Shown: positions 51,183-60,288 of the stretch, piece after piece
How positions within the stretch are numbered: the first letter of the stretch is position 1
How the letters are laid out: each line of letters starts with the position of its first letter
Origin: Nitratireductor alexandrii
GTDB lineage: Bacteria; Pseudomonadota; Alphaproteobacteria; Rhizobiales; Rhizobiaceae
Length of the DNA stretch: 64,000 bases
Assembly (NCBI RefSeq): GCF_004000215.1
Contig: NZ_RBVY01000001.1
Span: forward strand, 620,001 to 684,000
Direction of reading: 5' to 3'
Translations under genes and position numbers: made by a program
The notes under the pieces: generated by a model
Database searches by the model: none
Told to the model about the DNA's origin: nothing
Seen by the model: the letters and a program-made list of their open reading frames with translations, nothing else

Positions 51183-52444
51183 CCGAATCCCGCCTGAAGA
51201 AAGTCTGTGTTCTTGGTCTGGGTTATATTGGCCTGCCAACGGCCTCGGTGATCGCCTCGCGCGGCGTCGAGGTGGTCGGCGTCGACGTCAAGCCGGAGGT
51301 CGTGGCGCGCATCAACAAGGGCGAAATTCACATCGTTGAGCCCGACCTGGACGCGGTGACCGCCCACGCCGTGCAGCAGGGCCACCTGCGCGCCAGCACC
51401 GCGCCCGAGCCGGCCGACGCCTACATGATCGCGGTGCCGACCCCGTTTCACGACGGCAAGGCCGATCTCGACTATGTCTGGAAGGCCGCGCGCTCGATCG
51501 CGCCATGCCTCGTCGCGGGCAATCTGGTGGTCCTGGAATCGACCTCGCCGCCCGGCACCACCGACAAAATGGCCGCCCTTCTTGCCGAATTGCGGCCCGA
51601 CCTCAAGATCGCCCAACCCGGTGTCGAGGGCTGCGACGTGCACGTTGCCTATTGTCCCGAGCGGGTGCTGCCCGGCCGGGTTCTGACCGAGCTGGTCGAA
51701 AACAGCCGGGTCGTGGGCGGCATGACGCAAGCCTGCGCGGCCCTTGCCGAGGATCTCTACCGCATTTTCTGCAGCGGAGAATTGTTGCGCACCAACGCCC
51801 GCACCGCAGAAATGTGCAAGCTGACGGAAAACGCCTTTCGCGACGTCAACATCGCCTTTGCCAACGAATTGTCGATCGTCTGCGAAAAGCTCGACATCAA
51901 TGTGTGGGAACTCGTCAAGCTCGCCAACCATCATCCGCGCGTCAACATTCTTCAGCCCGGCCCCGGCGTCGGCGGGCACTGTATCGCCGTCGACCCCTGG
52001 TTCATCGTCGAGGCCGCGCCCGACGAAACGCGCCTGATCCGCACCGCGCGCGAAGTCAATGACGGCAAGCCGAAATACGTGCTCGACAAGATCGCCGCCG
52101 CCGTCGCCGACAAGGCTTCCGGCAAAAGGCGGCCGGTGGTCGGTCTTCTGGGCCTGGCCTTCAAGCCGGATGTCGACGATCTGCGCGAAAGCCCGGCCCT
52201 GCAGATCGCCGAGGCGGTGGCCGCGCGTGGCGATTGCGACGTCGTCGTCTCCGAGCCGCATATCGAGCACTTGCCGGCCTCGCTGGCCAACGGCGCCGGC
52301 GTGCGGCTGACCGCCGACATGCACGAGGCGGTGCGCGAAGCCGACGTGGTGGTGATGCTGGTCAACCACCGTCTTTATCAAACGATCGCGCGGGACGAGC
52401 TCGCCGGCAGGACCGTGATCGACACGCGAGGTATCTGGTCGTGA
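51179..52444 (+). CDS. wecC: UDP-N-acetyl-D-mannosamine dehydrogenase
   Basis: 421 residues. NAD-binding GLGYIGLPTASVIASRG, the AYCPERVLPG loop, catalytic Cys in GPGVGGHCIAVDPWF and GLAFKPDVDDLRESPA. The GGHC-IAVDP form is typical of the WecC/WbpA group that oxidises UDP-HexNAc, in contrast to the Ugd at 33063. The product UDP-ManNAcA is a uronic acid, consistent with the lyase-like protein encoded downstream. Overlaps wecB by four bases, and its own stop overlaps the next gene's GTG start (GTGA). Confidence 0.94.
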   Translation: MTESRLKKVCVLGLGYIGLPTASVIASRGVEVVGVDVKPEVVARINKGEIHIVEPDLDAVTAHAVQQGHLRASTAPEPADAYMIAVPTPFHDGKADLDYVWKAARSIAPCLVAGNLVVLESTSPPGTTDKMAALLAELRPDLKIAQPGVEGCDVHVAYCPERVLPGRVLTELVENSRVVGGMTQACAALAEDLYRIFCSGELLRTNARTAEMCKLTENAFRDVNIAFANELSIVCEKLDINVWELVKLANHHPRVNILQPGPGVGGHCIAVDPWFIVEAAPDETRLIRTAREVNDGKPKYVLDKIAAAVADKASGKRRPVVGLLGLAFKPDVDDLRESPALQIAEAVAARGDCDVVVSEPHIEHLPASLANGAGVRLTADMHEAVREADVVVMLVNHRLYQTIARDELAGRTVIDTRGIWS

Positions 52445-54567
52445 AGCAATTATTGGTGCGTTCGGGCAATGTTTTTCTGCAGGAGGTTCCTGCACCGACA
52501 GTCGGGCCTAAGAACGTCCTGATCCAGGTCAAGTCGTCCTGCATTTCCGTCGGCACCGAGATGGCCGGCATCAAGATGTCGGGCCTGCCGCTTTATCGCC
52601 GTGCGCTGAAACAGCCGCATCACGTCAAGAAGGCGCTGCAATTGATGAAGGACCAGGGTTTTGCCCGGGTCTACAAGCAGATCAAGGGCAAGCTCGATGC
52701 CGGCCTGCCGACCGGCTACTCAGCCGCCGGCGAGGTGATCGAGGTCGGCAGCGAGGTCACCGGCATCAAGGTCGGCGATCGTGTCGCCTGCGCCGGCGCG
52801 GGCATCGCCAATCACGCCGAAGTCGTCGACGTGCCGGTCAACCTGACCGTGCCCGTGCCCGACGGGCTCGATTACGAGGCCGCCGCCACCGTGACGCTCG
52901 GCGCCATCGCCATGCAGGGCGTGCGCCGCACCAACCCGACGCTGGGCGAGACCGTCGTCGTGATCGGCCTCGGCATTCTCGGCCAGCTCACCGCCCAGCT
53001 CCTGACGGCCAGCGGCTGCCGGGTGATCGGCACCGACATCGACGAAAACCGCATCGAGATCGCGCGTGCCAACGGCATGGATGTCGGTCTCAATCCCAAG
53101 GACGGCGACATCGTCGAGCGCATCGTCAAGCTCACCGACGGCCACGGCGCCGATGCCGTGATCATCACCGCCGCCTCGCCCAGCAGCGAGATTCTGGCCC
53201 AGTCCTTCCAGGCCTGCCGGCGCAAGGCGCGTGTCGTCGTGGTCGGCGATGTCGGGCTCAACATCGCCCGGTCCGACATCTACGCCAAGGAACTCGATTT
53301 CTTCATCTCCACCTCCTACGGACCCGGCCGCTACGACCCGGTCTACGAAGAGGAGGGCGCGGACTATCCGATCGCCTATGTGCGCTGGACCGAAAACCGC
53401 AACATGGAGGAGTTTTTGCGCCTCCTGGCGCGCGGCCGCATCAGCCTGGCCAACATGCTTAAGGAGCCGTTTCCGATCGACCGGGCCGAGGACGCCTATG
53501 CCGCGCTGCGCGGCACCGGGCAAAAACCGCTCCTGGTCATGCTGACCTATCCCGAGCGCGCGGAAGCGACCAGGCCGGCGCTGCAGATCGCGCCGCCCGC
53601 GCCCGCCGACGGGCGCATCAAGCTCGCCCTGGTCGGCGCCGGCGGCTTCGCGCAGGGCATGCACCTGCCCAATCTGCAGAAGCTGAAGGACAGCTACGAT
53701 CTGCGCACCATCGTCAGCCGCACCGGCCTGTCGGCGCGTTCGGCCGCCGAGCGCTTCGGCGCGCCCAACGCCGCCACCGATTTCAAGACCGTGCTCGACG
53801 ATCCCGACATCGATCTCGTGCTGATCGCCACGCGCCATGATTTGCATGCCGGCATGACGCTCGACGCGCTCAGGGCCGGCAAGCACGTGTTCGTGGAAAA
53901 ACCGCTGGCCATGAACGAGGCCGAACTGGCCGAGATCGAGGCGTTTTACCGCGACAACCCGAACGGGCCGGTGCTGATGACCGGCTTCAACCGGCGCTTT
54001 TCCCCCGCGGTCGTGGCGGCGCAGAAGGTGCTGGCCAACCGCACCTCGCCGATGATCGTCAATTACCGCATGAACGCCGGTTACATTCCCGCCGACCATT
54101 GGGTGCACGGTCCCCAGGGCGGCGGCCGCAATATCGGCGAGGGCTGCCACATCTACGATCTGTTCAACGCCCTGACCGGCTCGACCCCGGTCGAGGTCAA
54201 CGCCATGTCGATCGTGCCGGAATCCAAATACTGGCTGCGCAACGACAATTTCAACGCCACCGTACGCTATGCCGACGGCTCGGTGTGCACGCTCACCTAT
54301 ACCGCGATGGGCTCCAAGAGCTACGCCAAGGAGCGCGCCGACATCTTTGTCGACGGCAAGGTGCTGACGCTCGACGACTACAAGCAGCTTACGGTCGTCG
54401 GCGGCAGCGGCGGCTGGAAGGGCACCACCATGCAGAAGGGCCAGCAGGAAGAGCTGGCCGCGCTGGCCGAAACGCTGCGCAAGGGCGCGGCCTGGCCGAT
54501 TTCGCTGGAAGACCAGATTTTTGCCACGCGCATCAGCTTTGAAGTCGAAAAGCAGATCGCGCTTTAG
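52441..54567 (+). CDS. Bi-domain oxidoreductase: MDR-type dehydrogenase fused to Gfo/Idh/MocA dehydrogenase
   Basis: 708 residues from a GTG start that overlaps wecC. Residues about 1-370 are a medium-chain (zinc alcohol dehydrogenase-like) reductase: SVGTEMAGIKMSG, GYSAAGEVIEVG, VVVIGLGILGQLTAQLL as NAD fold. Residues about 395-708 are a Gfo/Idh/MocA dehydrogenase: ALVGAGGFAQGMHLPNL, VFVEKPLAM, GFNRRFSPAV, DHWVHGPQGGGRNIGEGCHIYDL. Such fusions occur in polysaccharide clusters, but to my knowledge have no assigned reaction. GC-rich like the preceding genes; the composition shift begins after it. Confidence 0.9.
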   Translation: MKQLLVRSGNVFLQEVPAPTVGPKNVLIQVKSSCISVGTEMAGIKMSGLPLYRRALKQPHHVKKALQLMKDQGFARVYKQIKGKLDAGLPTGYSAAGEVIEVGSEVTGIKVGDRVACAGAGIANHAEVVDVPVNLTVPVPDGLDYEAAATVTLGAIAMQGVRRTNPTLGETVVVIGLGILGQLTAQLLTASGCRVIGTDIDENRIEIARANGMDVGLNPKDGDIVERIVKLTDGHGADAVIITAASPSSEILAQSFQACRRKARVVVVGDVGLNIARSDIYAKELDFFISTSYGPGRYDPVYEEEGADYPIAYVRWTENRNMEEFLRLLARGRISLANMLKEPFPIDRAEDAYAALRGTGQKPLLVMLTYPERAEATRPALQIAPPAPADGRIKLALVGAGGFAQGMHLPNLQKLKDSYDLRTIVSRTGLSARSAAERFGAPNAATDFKTVLDDPDIDLVLIATRHDLHAGMTLDALRAGKHVFVEKPLAMNEAELAEIEAFYRDNPNGPVLMTGFNRRFSPAVVAAQKVLANRTSPMIVNYRMNAGYIPADHWVHGPQGGGRNIGEGCHIYDLFNALTGSTPVEVNAMSIVPESKYWLRNDNFNATVRYADGSVCTLTYTAMGSKSYAKERADIFVDGKVLTLDDYKQLTVVGGSGGWKGTTMQKGQQEELAALAETLRKGAAWPISLEDQIFATRISFEVEKQIAL

Positions 54568-54585
54568 ATGCGCGCGTAGTTTGGA

Positions 54586-56517
54586 ATGAGTAGGGCCGGA
54601 TATATACTCAGACGCGCGCTTGAAGCCGGCCCCACGGTCGTAGGGCGGCGGATATTGCACAAGCTCAAGCCCTACGCTTACTTTCCGGCCTATGTCTTGG
54701 CCCGCTCGGGGGCGCGACCAGGGAGGCTGAACGATGGCGCTTTGGCATCCATGGGCGCCGCGCTTCGGGCTGAACTCAGCCGCCGTATCGATCCTGACGC
54801 CGCCTTAAAGGAACGGATGCGAAAGCGTGCTACGAGCGCGCTCAACCGCAAATGGGGTGTGCTCGGCTTCGGCGAGCTCGACATTCCAACGGGTGAGGGC
54901 TGGTGGCGCGATGGGTTCCATGGCCATCAATGGCCGCTATCCTATTTTCCGCAGGTGGATTTCGTCGCGTCCGAAATTCGCAGCGATGTCAAGGTTCCTT
55001 GGGAGCTGTCGCGTTTCCAGTACACGTTGTGGTTGGCTGAAGGCGCACTCCTCGATCCGGAAGACTCCGATCCTTATGTACGTCTGTTCGAGACGCTTGT
55101 TGACGACTGGACGGAAGCCAATCCGCCTGGCTGGGGTGTCAACTGGACCGTGGCAATGGAAGTAGCAATCCGTGCGGTCAATCTTCTGGTGGCGGGTGCT
55201 GTTATATATGATCGACTTGACGAAGCGTTTCGCGGACGGTTTATCCGGCTTCTAGACGATCATTATCGGTTCATTCTGCGTTTTCCCGAAACCAGCGACG
55301 TGAATGGCAATCACTATCTTGCCAATCTGATGGGCACTGCTGTCTTGTCTTCTGTGTTAGCTCCCGGCGCGGAATTTCTGCAGCGTGTGGAGGACTTCGC
55401 ACTTGAAGCCGACAGGCAATTCGAGGTCGACGGCAGTCATCTGGAACGTGCACCGGTCTATCACCGACTATGTCTGGATATGGTGGCGATAGTGGCCGCC
55501 GTTCAAATTGCAACCGTGGGAACATTGTCGCCCCGATTGCGGGACGTGTTCGCGCGCGCGGTTCGCTTCGCCGAGTTCGTGAGCGGAATGGACTGGATCC
55601 TGCCGATTTTCGGTGATTGCGATGGTGGTAAAGTGTTGGAGTTCGGGACTTCCCCGCGTGATTTTTCTGCACTTGCTAGCCTGGGAGGACAGGACGGCGT
55701 CCCTAGTCAGGATGATCTTCTGATCTGGTTGCAGGCGATCGCCGGGCGTGAAACATTTCTCGATGAAGCAGACGATGTCCCGTTGGTCGGTGAGAAGAGC
55801 GGCTTCCTCCGCTTGGGCCTCGGCGGGGCGACTGCGGTTATGCGGGTAGGTGCTCAAGGGCTAAAGGGACGTGCCTCGCACGACCACGATGATGCGCTTT
55901 CGATTTGGCTCCGGTACCGCGAACGAGATATTGTTGTCGACCGCGGTTGTCATTCATACACACTTGACCCCGCGCTGAGGGAATCGTTCATTTTTTCCGG
56001 TGCGCACAATCTCGTTCAGCCGCGCGGCGGTAGGCGTTATGATGGTCGACCTGGTTCGATCTATCTGTCGATGCGTGGCGCGCCATATTGTTATGACACT
56101 GGCCTCGAAGAGGATGGTAAGTGTCCTTCCTTTAACGGCGCAATCCGTGAGGTGGGTGAAATCCGCGAAATTCGCCGGCAAGTGCGTGCTGTCACGCTCG
56201 GTCAGGGCGTAGAAATCGAAGTCTGTGATACTTGGTCGAGTGACATAGAGACCGAGCTGAACTGGCACTTCGGACCGGGAATAATTCCAAAATCGGAAGA
56301 TCGCGGTGTGATCCGTTTTTGCGGGGACACCGCGCTCCAAAGTTTGATGGTCGACAGCGCTGAATTCGAGACGGAAATGTTTGAGTTTGAGTTCCATCCG
56401 AACTATGGCCGGACAGAGAAATGTCGCGGCGTCCGTTTCTTAGTCCCGGCTTCGCAAGATTGCCGGCTTGTTAGCCGTTTTCGCCTCGGATTTGGTGAAA
56501 TCGGATCAAGCGAATAA
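54586..56517 (+). CDS. Heparinase II/III-family protein (uronate lyase fold)
   Basis: 643 residues. An N-terminal (alpha/alpha) helical domain with NPPGWGVNW (about 179-187), NGNHYLANL (240-248) and DGSHLERAPVYH (282-293), followed by a beta-sandwich domain with SHDHDDALS (431-439) and VDRGCHSY (451-458). These match the catalytic Asn/His/Tyr and metal-site residues of PL12/PL15/PL17-like lyases that cut uronate-containing glycans by beta-elimination. No signal peptide or membrane helix is visible, so a cytoplasmic role is predicted. Codon use becomes more AT-rich than upstream genes. Confidence 0.87.
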   Translation: MSRAGYILRRALEAGPTVVGRRILHKLKPYAYFPAYVLARSGARPGRLNDGALASMGAALRAELSRRIDPDAALKERMRKRATSALNRKWGVLGFGELDIPTGEGWWRDGFHGHQWPLSYFPQVDFVASEIRSDVKVPWELSRFQYTLWLAEGALLDPEDSDPYVRLFETLVDDWTEANPPGWGVNWTVAMEVAIRAVNLLVAGAVIYDRLDEAFRGRFIRLLDDHYRFILRFPETSDVNGNHYLANLMGTAVLSSVLAPGAEFLQRVEDFALEADRQFEVDGSHLERAPVYHRLCLDMVAIVAAVQIATVGTLSPRLRDVFARAVRFAEFVSGMDWILPIFGDCDGGKVLEFGTSPRDFSALASLGGQDGVPSQDDLLIWLQAIAGRETFLDEADDVPLVGEKSGFLRLGLGGATAVMRVGAQGLKGRASHDHDDALSIWLRYRERDIVVDRGCHSYTLDPALRESFIFSGAHNLVQPRGGRRYDGRPGSIYLSMRGAPYCYDTGLEEDGKCPSFNGAIREVGEIREIRRQVRAVTLGQGVEIEVCDTWSSDIETELNWHFGPGIIPKSEDRGVIRFCGDTALQSLMVDSAEFETEMFEFEFHPNYGRTEKCRGVRFLVPASQDCRLVSRFRLGFGEIGSSE

Positions 56518-56541
56518 ACGCTGCCAAGGAAGCTTAAACCC

Positions 56542-57738
56542 ATGCACAGCGATCTCAATCAGTCGATCTTCTTCAAGATCAAGAAAGTCTTGCGTTACAA
56601 TAGACTTTACGGTCCGCGCCGTACCTTGATCAAGGTACGCGGCCAATACCACATGGCCAGCAAGGTCGATTTCGATGGTACGGAATGGGTTAATCCGGCC
56701 TGCAAGGATCCCGACCATCCAGATCGTTGGGTGGGGATCATCGGCTGCGGGAATTTCTCTTTTTCCAATATCGCCTACTATCTGGGCAAGGAAAACAGCC
56801 GGTTCCTGCGTGCGACCCACGATATCGCAAAGCCCCAGGCACGGTCGCTTTGCGCGTTCTTCGGCGGAGCTTACGCGGCCGAAGACCCGCGCAGGCTCAT
56901 TGAGGACGAGGCGATCCGGCTCGTGTATATCGCGTCGAACCATGCCTCTCACGCCGAGTATGCTATTGCGTGTCTCGACGCGGGCAAGCATGTCCACATC
57001 GAAAAACCGCAGGTTATTTCGGAGGACCAACTGAAACGGCTTTCGGAGGCACAACGCCGAAATCCGCAATGCATGATCTTTCTGGGCTTCAACCGGCCGC
57101 GCAGCAAATTGTTCGAGCGTGCTCGCGACGCGCTGACCAAAGAGGACGGTCCGCTGATGGTGAATTGGTTCTTGGCCGGCCACAGCATTCCCGACGATCA
57201 TTGGTATTTCTCTGAGGAAGAAGGCGGCCGCATTCTGGGCAATTTATGCCATTGGACCGACCTGACCCTCGAAATGGTCGGGCACGAAAAGGCGTTTCCG
57301 TGCACAATAACCGCTATTGCCGCCCCAAACGCCAAATCGGATTTCGCAATTTCGATTCTGTTCGACGACGGGTCGGTCGCCGGCATCACTTTTTCCGCCA
57401 AGGGGCATACGTTCGAAGGTGTTAGGGAAACGCTCAACGCTCACCGGGGGGATGTTTTGCTCACGCTCAGTGATTTCAAGACATTACGGCTGGATCGGGT
57501 TGAAAAGAAAGCGACATACTCCAGCTTTTTTCGCGATCATGGCCACCGAGCAAACGTAATAAACAGCTATGACGCTGTGCGCGATGGTGACCGGTCCAAG
57601 GCAACATCGCTGGACTACAGCCGTGCCACGGCAAAATTGTTCCTTGGTGTCAAGGAAGCCGTGGATCTGCGAACTCCGGTCGTTGTTGATGCCGACAAAA
57701 TCGAGGCCATCGATAGTCGAGAACGTCGAAGCGCCTAA
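56542..57738 (+). CDS. Gfo/Idh/MocA-family oxidoreductase
   Basis: 398 residues. An extra N-terminal ~60 residues (FFKIKKVLRYNRLYGPRRTL) precede the Rossmann fold (VGIIGCGNFSFSNIAYYLG). Catalytic IEKPQVIS corresponds to EKP; GFNRPRSKLF and DHWYFSEEEGGRILGNLCHWTDL parallel the C-terminal half of the bi-domain oxidoreductase at 52441. NAD(P)-dependent sugar or sugar-acid oxidation/reduction is expected; the substrate is unknown. AAGGAAG ribosome site. Same operon direction as the heparinase-like gene, with a 24-bp gap. Confidence 0.9.
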   Translation: MHSDLNQSIFFKIKKVLRYNRLYGPRRTLIKVRGQYHMASKVDFDGTEWVNPACKDPDHPDRWVGIIGCGNFSFSNIAYYLGKENSRFLRATHDIAKPQARSLCAFFGGAYAAEDPRRLIEDEAIRLVYIASNHASHAEYAIACLDAGKHVHIEKPQVISEDQLKRLSEAQRRNPQCMIFLGFNRPRSKLFERARDALTKEDGPLMVNWFLAGHSIPDDHWYFSEEEGGRILGNLCHWTDLTLEMVGHEKAFPCTITAIAAPNAKSDFAISILFDDGSVAGITFSAKGHTFEGVRETLNAHRGDVLLTLSDFKTLRLDRVEKKATYSSFFRDHGHRANVINSYDAVRDGDRSKATSLDYSRATAKLFLGVKEAVDLRTPVVVDADKIEAIDSRERRSA

Positions 57739-57911
57739 ACACGCATTGGTACGGAACTGCCTTTGATCGATATCGATATTGTCAAATCCATGTGTGTCGG
57801 TGAGGTGTTGCATTGTACGCCGATACGAAGGGAGCAATGTCTGTTGGTGCAATGTGTTAGGCAATTGCAGGAGGCAAGTGCAACGCGCGCGAGAAGGGCG
57901 GAGAAGCCAAG

Positions 57912-59156
57912 ATGAGCGGACGCTCGATCACCTCCCTGATCCGTTGGGCTGAGCATCATGTGTTCGGCGTTGCCGGTCAGCTTGCGGCGGCAGCGCCGGT
58001 GGTGCTGGTGACGATGATCATCTCGCATCAGGTCGGTCTGGAACCAGCGGGCAAGTTTGTGGTCGCCGCGGGCATCGCAGCGGTCATCTTTACTGCCGCT
58101 TCGCTTGGGCTTGCTGCTTTTGTTGTGGTGGAGAAGCTCCAGCGGTTTGATACTCGCGACTTTCTGATTACGCGCGCCTTTTCGGCCGGCTTGGTGTCAC
58201 TCGCCTACATCGCCGCGTCGCCTTTTCTGAGTATCCCGACCGAGCTCGTGACCCTCGTTGTCATAATGCGGCTTGCAGATGCTGCGGTCGAGATGAGTTG
58301 GGGAATAGATATCCACAGACTGCCCAGCGATCAGGCAATGCGACGATACGCCTGCGTTAACACCGTTAAGCTGATTGCCACTATTGTTCCGGTGGCATTC
58401 ATCTACTTTTTAGCAGGCGATATAATCGTGTATCTCTTGGTTGGTGCCAGCCTGTCATGTGTGTTTACATGGTATTGGCTTTATCGAAACGCGTGGGGAG
58501 ACCGCTCTTTTAGAGTTGGAGTCGGACAAATTCGGCGTTCTGCTAATTTAACTCGAGGCGCTAGCTGGTTCGCAGTAAGTTATCTAGTTGTGGCTTTTAC
58601 GAGTAATTCGCCACGTATCCTTGCGGATCATCTTTTTGCCGGAGATATGTTGGGCGTGGTGGGTGTAACGCTTTCGTTTTGCACGATACTCGGGATGATT
58701 TTCCTGTCATCCTGGCTGCGTTGGTTTCCCAAATTGTCCCACGAGTCGCAATTTGGCGCCAAGCATATAATGTTTATTATGGAGTCTGTATCGATTTTAA
58801 TAATACTTGTTGTTGCGGGATATGCAATTATGCCGAAAATTGTTTCCATTCTGTTCAGTTTTGAGTATTCTGATTATAAATTAGAGGTTAGGCGCATAAT
58901 TTTGTCTGCAGTAATTTTTATGTTTGGTATGAACATGACAAATATTTTTAAGATTACAAAATTTGTATGGCTAGAGCCTCTCGTATCGATATTTAGTGTG
59001 CTTATTTCTTATATGATTGTTGTTTATTTTATGGGGTTTTCGATTGAATTGTATTTGGTGGCTAGTGGTGCGTGTATGGCTGTGAGCGCCCTCGTGCTAA
59101 GTTACTTCGTTCAGAAGGACCCTATATATCGTGGTGCACGTGAAGAAGCTTCGTGA
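57912..59156 (+). CDS. wzx: Wzx-like repeat-unit flippase (polysaccharide transport)
   Basis: 414 residues, about twelve hydrophobic helices with few charged residues, of the MATE/MOP flippase superfamily. It is placed between sugar-modifying genes and a glycosyltransferase plus Wzy, as expected for Wzx, which flips the undecaprenyl-linked repeat unit to the periplasm. Sequence similarity is weak, so the call rests on topology and context. The DNA is strikingly AT-rich toward the 3' half (17 G/C of 60 bases at 58861-58920). Its end overlaps the next gene's start by 26 bases. Confidence 0.8.
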   Translation: MSGRSITSLIRWAEHHVFGVAGQLAAAAPVVLVTMIISHQVGLEPAGKFVVAAGIAAVIFTAASLGLAAFVVVEKLQRFDTRDFLITRAFSAGLVSLAYIAASPFLSIPTELVTLVVIMRLADAAVEMSWGIDIHRLPSDQAMRRYACVNTVKLIATIVPVAFIYFLAGDIIVYLLVGASLSCVFTWYWLYRNAWGDRSFRVGVGQIRRSANLTRGASWFAVSYLVVAFTSNSPRILADHLFAGDMLGVVGVTLSFCTILGMIFLSSWLRWFPKLSHESQFGAKHIMFIMESVSILIILVVAGYAIMPKIVSILFSFEYSDYKLEVRRIILSAVIFMFGMNMTNIFKITKFVWLEPLVSIFSVLISYMIVVYFMGFSIELYLVASGACMAVSALVLSYFVQKDPIYRGAREEAS

Positions 59157-60261
59157 GGTTGCAGTATTTCTTCGAATGGCGAGTCGACCGGTTCCTCGGG
59201 TAACGCGGATGATGGCGGTGGCTAGGGATGCCGGGCTGGAAGCAAAGTTCGTCGGGGCCTATCGTGATCGCAATTTGCCGTTGCACGACGAATGGGAAGG
59301 ATTTTCAATAACCCGTGTCGGATCGCCCTTTCCGCTTCTGAACGGAAAGCGGCCATGGCTTTATCTTCGTGCGCTAGCCTCCTGCAATCGAGGTTTCTTT
59401 CGGCAGCTTCGTTTGGAACGACCACGGGTCGTTCATGCTTCTGATATTGAGACTTTCCCCGCGTCGTACCTCTACAGGATGACGAGCAAATGTCGGTTAG
59501 TTTACAATATTCACGACAACTTGGCTCAGCGCTATGCATTGCCGTCAATCATCAAGAAATTGTTGAATGTCGTTGAAGGAATTGCTGTAGTTTTGTCAGA
59601 TGGCGCTACGGTGCCAGAGGAATTCCGGCGAGCGGCGTTGCCGACTTGGTGCCGTTCAAGGGTTCGCGTGATCCCGAACGTTCCTGCCGAAAACGAACAG
59701 GCGCCTCCCCCGCCGTTGGAAAATACCAGGATACGCATCTTTTATGGCGGCTGGCTTGATCGCCAAAGAGGGTTGACCGCGCTTCTCCAGCTTTCAAAGG
59801 AGCCGGATTTTGACGTTCGGATCGCAGGCGAAGGCTCGCAAGACATAGTCGCCGAGATTGAGCGCTGCAAAACGGCAACCTTCTTGGGTTTTCTCAGATC
59901 AAGCGATGTCATCGAGGAAACCCGGAGGTGTCACTTCGTGCCGGTTCTCTATGATCCGAGCCGCGAAATCAACAGATTCGCGGCCTCTAACAAGCTGGCT
60001 GAAGCGATGGCAATTGGGCGGCCCGTATTGATGAATGAAGAACTCGAAGTCGCGAAGGCAATGACCGGTCTAAATTGCGTCATCAACACCAGCTACAAGG
60101 ACGCTGGCTTGGCCGCCGATCGGTTGCGTGACATGGTCGCGGCCCCCAACACATATTATGATGCGTGCGCCGAAGCGCGTCTTTATTATGAAGAGGTGTA
60201 CTCGTGGGAAAAGGTAAAGTCCGATTCAAAGGCATTTCTTCTGGGGTGTAAGGGTATATAG
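59131..60261 (+). CDS. Glycosyltransferase, GT4/GT-B type
   Basis: 376 residues. N-terminal domain with VVHASDIETFPASYL and VYNIHDNLAQRY; C-terminal donor domain with FYGGWLDRQRGLTALLQL, VRIAGEGSQD and NKLAEAMAIGRPVLMNE, the E-x7-E region of GT4 enzymes. It is the only clear transferase between the initiating enzyme and Wzy, so it probably adds the second sugar of the repeat. Starts could be GTG 59131, 59134 or 59140; all overlap wzx. Composition partly returns to higher GC. Confidence 0.85.
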   Translation: MVHVKKLREVAVFLRMASRPVPRVTRMMAVARDAGLEAKFVGAYRDRNLPLHDEWEGFSITRVGSPFPLLNGKRPWLYLRALASCNRGFFRQLRLERPRVVHASDIETFPASYLYRMTSKCRLVYNIHDNLAQRYALPSIIKKLLNVVEGIAVVLSDGATVPEEFRRAALPTWCRSRVRVIPNVPAENEQAPPPPLENTRIRIFYGGWLDRQRGLTALLQLSKEPDFDVRIAGEGSQDIVAEIERCKTATFLGFLRSSDVIEETRRCHFVPVLYDPSREINRFAASNKLAEAMAIGRPVLMNEELEVAKAMTGLNCVINTSYKDAGLAADRLRDMVAAPNTYYDACAEARLYYEEVYSWEKVKSDSKAFLLGCKGI

Positions 60262-60288
60262 GGGCGGGACAGGCGAAGGGGTTGTTGA

